Positions 47,408 through 64,000 of a stretch of DNA of 64,000 nt are shown here, piece by piece. The stretch's first letter is position 1. Each line of letters opens with the position of its first letter. The notes under the pieces were generated by a model. The model was not told where the DNA came from and searched no databases. It saw nothing but the letters and a program-made list of their open reading frames with translations. The position numbers and the translations under genes were made by a program. Source of the stretch: Seriola aureovittata (taxonomy: Eukaryota; Chordata; Actinopteri; Carangiformes; Carangidae); assembly GCF_021018895.1 (NCBI RefSeq), contig NC_079364.1:3094401-3158400 (forward strand), read 5' to 3'.

Positions 47408-47433
47408 TGTGTGTGTGTGTGGGGGGGGGGGGG
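47374..47433 (+). repeat. (TG)n followed by poly-G
   Basis: TG repeat with one GG slip at 47400-47401, passing into 13 G at 47421-47433; same design as 11368-11421. Confidence 0.95.
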
Positions 47434-48347
47434 TCGTCCTAAGGGCTGATTTGCAGGTGAAATAGATGGCACACTCTGCTTTGTGGTCATTGTCCTGCAC
47501 TCCGGCCAGATGGCCTCTGAAAACGCTTTAGAGCTGAAACCCCGCGACACTGTGGGAGTGCAAACGCTTCTGTGGGATTTGGTCTCACTAATGGGCTAAT
47601 TTGGCAGTTACAGCTCATATTAACGGATATAATTTTAAGCCTGACAGCACAGTGCTTATGACTGTGATTATGAATCATTTCATAATACATCCTGGAAAAT
47701 GCAATTACTCTAAAACCTTTTTTTTTTTTTTCTTTTCTTTCTTTCTTTCGTTTGCCAAACTTGCAACTCCTCCGATGAACACTTTTTTTTTAATGAACGT
47801 GGTCATCTGCGGCTGCCGCTAACCCAAAGACCTGCTCTCTCATAAGACTGCAGCCATGCTGGAATAACAATCATTCTAAAACTCTGTTCACCAGTGGGTA
47901 TAATCCTAAACCTCAGATTGGTATTTAGTGGCTTTTATATAAAGTGGTAGTCACACTCGTAATGACTGGAACTGCTGTAAAAACATTTGAAGAAAGAACA
48001 GCTGTAGTGTTCAAGGCTGACTGTTCAAGGCTGTTCGGATAACTTGTCACCAAGCAGAAGAGACGTGTCGCACATTAACGCACAACTAAACCCTGAACTG
48101 ACGTAGCTTCCTGAAATGTTTTGTCACATTTTATTCAAGATTAAGTATCTAGGAGTGAGTTTACTATCAAATGTGTAAAGAATCGTCTCCATATTGAAAA
48201 AGGTTTGGGGGCAAATAACTAATGAATTCGCATTTATCAACAAGCGAATATGGATTATTGTGTGTAAGTGAACTGGAAAAGTTCCCCATGAAGAAAACGC
48301 AACAACCACAAAATAAGAAGTACAGTTAGTAACTCTGAAAAAAATAG

Positions 48348-48353
48348 TTTATT
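48348..48353 (-). terminator. cdkn1c: candidate cdkn1c polyadenylation signal
   Basis: Minus-strand AATAAA about 455 bp beyond the cdkn1c stop codon. The interval is AT-rich with several (A)nT runs, so other AATAAA-like hexamers exist (for example near 48630-48720). This placement is tentative. Confidence 0.3.
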
Positions 48354-48808
48354 AAAATTACAACTTTGTAAACATTTTACAATCTTTCTGATCTGCATCT
48401 CAGTTAGTTCAGGACAACATATAGTGCTTTTTATATATAGGTAACACAATTAACACAAGTAGCTCAGCACAATACATTCATTCACCAAGAAGGTTGACAA
48501 ACACATGAAATATATAGAAATAAAAAAAATAAAAAAAAACACACAACTGGATAAGTTAACAAACACACTTGTGACGTCACTGGTGAAGAAAATGAAAACA
48601 CATTAAATAATAATTAAAAAAAAGTTTCCATAAATAAAATAAATAACACTTTGTCATGTCAGGCACAAATGATACAACTGAAAAGATAATAAAATAAATA
48701 AAATAAAATAAAATAAAATAAAATCCCTTTGGTGCAGTGAATGGGCTTTGGTTCAGTCCATGAAAATTACTGTAGAAATATAAATAACTTCCATTTTCAG
48801 CAGCAGCT

Positions 48809-48909
48809 TCATCTTATAGTTTTGCACAGAGCTGCTTCGGAGGAACTTGTGTGGGGAGGATTCAGGATGCTCTTGGTCTCTGTCGTCCTCCTTCTCTTCG
48901 GGAAAAAGT
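48809..48909 (-). CDS. cdkn1c: cdkn1c exon 2: DFF/nuclear-signal C-terminus
   Basis: 101 nt after a 113-nt intron (acceptor TTCTCACAG). Encodes (D)FFPKRRRTTETKSILNPP and a Ser/Ala tail ending KTIR, then TGA at 48811-48809. Joining restores the Asp codon (G|AC) and the family RITDFFPKRRR motif, which strongly supports this splice. Confidence 0.9.
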
Positions 48910-49452
48910 CTGTGAGAAAAAACAAGAAAGAAAATGTTTGGTCACTTAACATTCTCTCAAACAGACGGATGTCACAGGATGAAATAAAAAGTCATTATGT
49001 TTCTGTGAGACTTCCTCCTCACCTGTAATTCGCGCGTTGTCTCTGGGCTTCGCCGCCGCCGCCGCCTTGGAGAGCGTCCTCTTCCTCCGGACGGGCGTCA
49101 CTTCAGCGGGACACTTGTGCGTGTTGGAGATGCGGGAGCAGTTCTCCTGGTCGGCCCCCGCGCTCCCTTCACGGTCGCTCAGCCTGTCGTCATCCTCAGT
49201 GTTGGGACGGCCGAGCGCGTCCTTCAGCTGTGCGGACTCCTGATAGAAAGCTGCAGCGCGGTCCGCGGGCATCTCCTCCCACTCGAACCTGCCGAGAAGA
49301 GGCACGTCAGCCTGGAAGTTAAAGTTCCAGCGGCGGCTGTCCTGCTCAGTCATCTCCCTCAGCTTCAGCGTCAAGTCCCGGCGCAGCTGCTCGTGGTCCA
49401 CCGGGCCAAACAGACTCCTGCAAACCGACTCTCTGCGCCTGGTGGAAGTCAT
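48809..49452 (-). CDS. cdkn1c: cdkn1c-like: Cip/Kip cyclin-dependent kinase inhibitor (p57)
   Basis: CDS complement(join(48809..48909, 49023..49452)), 176 aa. The N-terminal kinase-inhibitory domain has the cyclin-binding CRSLFGPVDHEQL, then LREMTEQDSRRWNFNFQAD (CDK-binding WNFNFQ) and the 3-10 helix region AAAFYQES. The C-terminus has RITDFFPKRRR, a DFF-type PCNA-binding-like motif fused to a basic nuclear signal, as in p57 LISDFFAKRKR. Family role: nuclear inhibitor of cyclin E/A-CDK2 and brake on proliferation. The position next to kcnq1 argues for cdkn1c over cdkn1b. It lacks the Pro-Ala repeat of mammalian p57 and the C-terminal QTPRK-type motif. Start ATG 49452: an in-frame TGA lies two codons upstream. 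Confidence 0.92.
49023..49452 (-). CDS. cdkn1c: cdkn1c exon 1: kinase-inhibitory domain and linker
   Basis: 430 nt, 143 codons plus one base. Holds the whole CDK/cyclin-binding domain (about residues 8-75), then an acidic Asp/Glu-rich stretch (NTEDDDRLSDREGS) and a basic stretch (VTPVRRKRTLSKAAAAAKPR). Donor GTGAGG reads on the minus strand at 49022. The exon stops one base into the Asp codon of the DFF motif. Confidence 0.93.
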
Positions 49453-49570
49453 CACTCAGTGGTTCTGGTCGAGTTATGATGGTCAAAGTCTGCGTGTTAG
49501 TTTAGGTTGGAAGGATATTGTTGCTGTCTCTCCGCTCTGGCCTGCTCTGCTCGTCACATGGATGCGGGAC

Positions 49571-49578
49571 TATTTAAA
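49571..49578 (-). promoter_or_regulatory. cdkn1c: TATA-like box of cdkn1c
   Basis: Minus-strand TTTAAATA about 120 bp upstream of the cdkn1c ATG, at a spacing that allows a roughly 90-nt 5' UTR. A CCAAT box sits about 55 bp further upstream, a classical arrangement. Confidence 0.55.
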
Positions 49579-49629
49579 AGCTGCAGGGCGCACGATGCTC
49601 TGTTGGTACACAATGAGCAGCGGATGTTG

Positions 49630-49634
49630 ATTGG
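49630..49634 (-). promoter_or_regulatory. cdkn1c: CCAAT box of cdkn1c
   Basis: Minus-strand CCAAT (plus-strand TTGATTGGCTG) 50-60 bp upstream of the TATA-like box, in the usual NF-Y position and context. Confidence 0.5.
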
Positions 49635-52528
49635 CTGCAGCTGTCTGCATTGAGGGATGAGGGGAAGGGACGAAATCCATTCATTGTGTGATGAGGAGGA
49701 GCACTGACACCATCAATCAAAGTCTCTGGAAGTCTGCCCTCTAAGTAACCATCAGTTCTGAGTCAATGTCTGATGTCATTTACCTTTTCAACACAAAATC
49801 TTGTCACTGAGAGTTCATCCTACTTTTCATTTGCACGGCTGCGAGCTGCCACCCAGTGCAAAACACTCTCTCTGAATGAGACGGTACCAACCCGCTGCAG
49901 CGCACTTCAGCCTCCAGGGAACAGCGATGAGTGGCCACTACAGGCGCCTCTGCTGCCAAAGTCCTCCTGCCAAGATGAGGCTGAAAGTAAGTGCATGGTC
50001 TAAAATGAAAAGTAGTTCAAGTCAGGAAGAGGGGATTTAGTTTCAGTTACATATAGGTCATGACTATAGTAATTAAAAAGTCATTGCTTTAATTGCTTTT
50101 TGTCCCCAGTGAAAGAAGAGTTGTTCTAAGGAGGTTCTAAAGTAATTTTTTTTTTGTATTTGTGTTAGAAACCAAATCAATTTGGTTACTTTATGTTAAT
50201 TATATTATAATTTCTGCTTGATTAAACAGATTTTTTTGGCTGAGAAACTTGAAGGAGGCGCCGCTCTCACTCACACTGTTAAATACTTCCCAAGCTGCCA
50301 GTTAAATCCCAGTCTGATTCAACCTGATCACTGGGCAGCTCCACTGGAAACATTGGGGATTATGGGTCTTGCACAAGGGCACCTCAGTGATGGCAGTGAG
50401 GGGAGGGGCCGTTCACTTTCCCCTCTCTAAGCTGTCAGTCCAGCACTGACGGATCTGTGCTGCAATGGAGGCCGAGCAAAGAAAAGTAAGCATAGATGTT
50501 ATGATGGTGCACAATACTATCATGGAACTCGTCAGACAATCTTTCTGATATATATTACACATCGTCTCCATTTCACTCATATTAAAAATGGCAAAGTTGT
50601 CACACTGACAGAAGCTAATGGGAAAAATGACAGTTTTTTTTGTTGCATTAATCTATTTTCCGTGCTGCTGATTTGCAATTTGCATTTTTAATTCTGTATA
50701 ATTCTTTAGTTGCGCATGACTTGGACTTGAACAGTAAAGGATTCTTGTGAGTGTCTGTCTTTAGGAGTGTTTTGGTGCTGATGGGAGCGGCTGACCAACA
50801 TGCAAAGCAAGGCAGCGAGGCCGTGTCGGGATTGGCCGGAGGGAGAGCCCCACCTTTGTCCCACTTCCTGACGGGCCCCGGGTGGCTGACCTGAGGGATG
50901 GGAGGAATGAAAAGCTCTCACAGGTGCGTGGTGGCCGGAGGAGTCGAGGAGCGTCGATGTCAGCCATGCAGCAGAGACAAGACACACCTCTGGTGAGTAT
51001 GGTGGAGTATGGTTTCTCTGTTTATTCACTTCACACCTCAATGTGAAAGAATTCTGCCTGGTATAATATATATGTTGTAGCTGATGATGAATGTTTTAAC
51101 AACCTCCTCCTCCTCCTCCACTCACACTGTGTTTCTGTATGTCAAGGGCGGCAGCACAATGTGGGAGATTCATCCTGAGATTTATGTGTTGAATAGAGTA
51201 AAACTTTACATGATTCTAGACCTGGAGGTTATAATTACAGTCGACCTGAAGATGAGGCAGAAGTTGTGGGTTTAATCATTTTCTCAAAGAGAAGCTCTAA
51301 TATACCCACAGTATTACTAATGAAGACACATTTTATGTGTTTCTCCTAATCAATAATCAGCTTTAAATCAATACTTTCAATACTCACAAACTTTTTAACT
51401 CTCGTGGTTTATGGTGTTAAAAATATGAGGAGCCACGTCCCTTTTCTGGATTTTTAAACCACAATTTGTACAATATTGGTTCCTAATTATGTCCTTTCAT
51501 AGCAAACCTTAAGATATAAGCCTGTAAGATATACAGTATGTGCATCGCTGCATTCACAGAAACTGCTTTTCACAAAAGGATTTTATTTTGTTGAAGCTTT
51601 TTGTGTTTAAATTTCAAGAGGAACGGTTTCCTGCATGTGTCTAAGAGGAGATTGTTGGGTCCAAAGAAAGATGTAAAGTGTGTTTTGTGTGTAAAGGTGT
51701 TTGTTGTTTTTTTTGGTGAAACACAAAACGCGCACAGCTGGACGTCCTCTCCTCCTCTACCTCTGCATGCAAATCGTCCTGTTTGCATGCCCAGTAGTCT
51801 TCTCCCTCCCAGACTCAGAGCTGTAGTCAAATAAAGGCTCCCACAAGACAACACTTACATGAAAGCAGACGGTGTTAACCGCAGCACCACAATTCTATTA
51901 AAAACTCTGTGTTTAATTCAACGTGCACGGGCACACCACTGCTTTTTGTCAGTGCAATAGCCGCTTGTGTTGCCTCATTGTTTTATTCATCTTTCAACCA
52001 GCAGCTCAAGTGCCCATGCAAATAACGCTGGCTGATAAAAGTCTGTGTTTACTCAGGCAAATGGATAATCATATCAATAATGAACGAGTTTACCGTCTGA
52101 ACCCGGGTGTCGTTTATTCTCATGAAAAGAATCACTCAGAGATAAACAGACTGTGGCTGTTTTCAGCCGGGAAAACAATAACTTACTCGACAAAACCAAG
52201 TCGTGATGTCGAAAGCAACGTCGTGCACACTGACGTCAGAAGGGTTCAGAGGTTCGACGCCGTGACGCGGTTTTCCTCTGTTTCACGCACTTTATGTGAT
52301 TGACAGCGGTTTGTATATTTCAAGTTCAAACATCAGGCAGGAAGCTCTTTGCATGCGAAGCGAGGATGAAAATTCTGCCAACTTTGCATTGACCACGAGT
52401 CTCTCTAAGAAGGTTTCCAGCTGTAGGTCATGACGTATTCACAGGTGTTCATTCGTTTACAGGGGACACTGCAGCCGCAGACACGCTGCCTGAGATGTGG
52501 CGACGTACTGGAGTGGTCGGAGGAGCAC

Positions 52529-52529
<1 letters not shown>

Positions 52530-52569
<40 letters not shown>
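52530..52569 (+). repeat. (GT)n microsatellite
   Basis: About 40 bp of GT repeat upstream of trpm5. Confidence 0.96.
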
Positions 52570-52571
<2 letters not shown>

Positions 52572-53623
52572 AGTCAGTAATGAGCCCTATGAAGTGATAA
52601 ATACAGTACATTCATCACAGTTGGTAGAAACCTCTTATCTGAAACAAATGACGGAGCTGTATTAGTATTCACGACAAAGACATCACCATCACGGCGTCTG
52701 AAAAGAGACATTTGCAAGCATCCAGATCAGTCCAGTGATTAGCACAGCCAAAGTGGAAAGAGGTGCTACAGGAAGCAAACATTTGCACTGGACTAACAAG
52801 CCTTAACTAATTCCAAGTACAGTTTTCTATTTAAATAATTCATGAGAGCTGGTCATTATTTCTCGCTGTAGAACGGAAAGCTTTAAGTCCAGTGTTAAAT
52901 ACTGAGAAAAGCAAAGTGCTACATTTTTGATAGAGCAGATTAAGGACAAAGCGGCCGAGCTATAAAGAAGTCTTAAAGAACGTTCAACAGGGCAGCATCA
53001 TCCAAATGAGTTGTTTTTAATGAATCCATCTCTGCATCTGGATCTGCCTCAACATAATATGAATCATGACCCCGTCTGGAAATTATTAAAGCTTTGCCCA
53101 ATTAAAGTGAGGGTTATAGTGTTGTAGAGAATAATGAGTTGTTCGATGTCCAATTATCTGTCAGAAGAGAAAAAAAAAAGGGGGATGTCAAAAAAACAGA
53201 TAATTCCCGTGGAGTCATTATTTGGCTGTGCAGGAGTTTCGTGGTGGAATTAATCATTTTTGTGTTCCCGACCCACGGCTTTACTTTCCTGCAAATGTTT
53301 TTGAAATTTCTTTGATCAGCATTAGAAGCCTCCCACTAAACAACAAACAAACAGAACAACACAAGAAACTCCTCGATGGACAAAATGGACAAAAGTAGAG
53401 ACTGAAAAGCCGAGAGAGTGACTCCTCAGTCCACAGCTCTGCAGCAGGAGCAGCAGGAGCAGCAGGACAGGATGGTTTCTGTTGTGTTTTGGTAGCAGGG
53501 TCTGTATGGTACAATTCACATATCCATTTAACGCGTGTTTCTCTCAGCGTCCTGCTGGGCTGCTCCTGCTGCTCCACGGTGGATGAGACACTGGAGAATG
53601 TAGCCAGAGGCCTGGCCAGCAGA

Positions 53624-64000
<10,377 letters not shown>

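Larger units (their letters stand above)
49453..53547. other. divergent cdkn1c-trpm5 intergenic region
   Basis: Starts with the cdkn1c promoter. A fish-retroposon-like segment (TTGCACAAGGGCACCTCAGT near 50370) follows. Two ATG-plus-donor segments at 50465-50485 and 50957-50992 could be upstream trpm5 exons, but their phase does not fit. (GT)n at 52530-52569. Nothing else recognised. Confidence 0.5.

Noticed and set aside
50465..50485. trpm5 first exon MEAEQRK
   Set aside because: Phase 0 donor does not fit the next recognised exon, and it lies near a retroposon-like segment.
51923..52303. 126-codon plus-strand ORF in the cdkn1c-trpm5 interval
   Set aside because: Needs a non-ATG start, has no domain and no splice evidence.

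Overview
The window is a stretch of teleost (ray-finned, probably percomorph) nuclear genome. It shows spliced vertebrate genes with GT-AG introns, very abundant (CA/GT)n, (TCTA)n, (GA)n and (TAA)n microsatellites, and several dispersed repeats that look typical of percomorph fish. No bacterial, phage or viral gene was recognised.

Three genes are supported. (1) kcnq1, the Kv7.1 voltage-gated potassium channel, on the + strand: 16 coding exons from 10431 to 44373, 2052 nt, 683 residues. Twelve of the 14 internal exons have the exact length I recall for human KCNQ1. The exon series gives the N-terminus, S1-S6 with voltage sensor and GYG filter, the calmodulin-binding helices A and B, and the assembly helices C and D. 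(2) cdkn1c-like (p57/Kip family CDK inhibitor), on the - strand: two exons at 49452-49023 and 48909-48809, 176 residues, convergent with kcnq1, with a TATA/CCAAT promoter just upstream. (3) trpm5, a calcium-activated monovalent cation channel, on the + strand: 13 exons from about 53.6 kb to the window edge, ending just before the membrane domain. The kcnq1-cdkn1c-trpm5 neighbourhood corresponds to human 11p15.5, but trpm5 lies on the other side of cdkn1c compared with human.

Layout: 1-10290 is gene-free upstream DNA rich in decayed transposon material, including a THAP-domain scrap, a MITE with TTGGGTTA-type ends and a local duplication. 10290-10790 is a CpG-rich kcnq1 promoter and first exon. 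10790-44091 holds kcnq1 introns, with a LINE 3' end, a THAP-like ORF next to a promoter-like block, a Tc1 transposase relic and MITE-like palindromic repeats. 44374-48808 is the convergent kcnq1/cdkn1c intergenic region, starting with a (TATC)n tract in the kcnq1 3' UTR. 49453-53547 separates the divergent cdkn1c and trpm5. 53548-64000 is trpm5 with short, microsatellite-loaded introns.

The three genes do not form one pathway. Kcnq1 repolarises heart and epithelial cells, Cdkn1c restrains CDKs, and Trpm5 depolarises taste and other chemosensory cells. No new multi-gene system was found. The most testable novelties are two small symmetric candidate cassette exons in kcnq1 intron 10 and splice sites fused directly to microsatellites.
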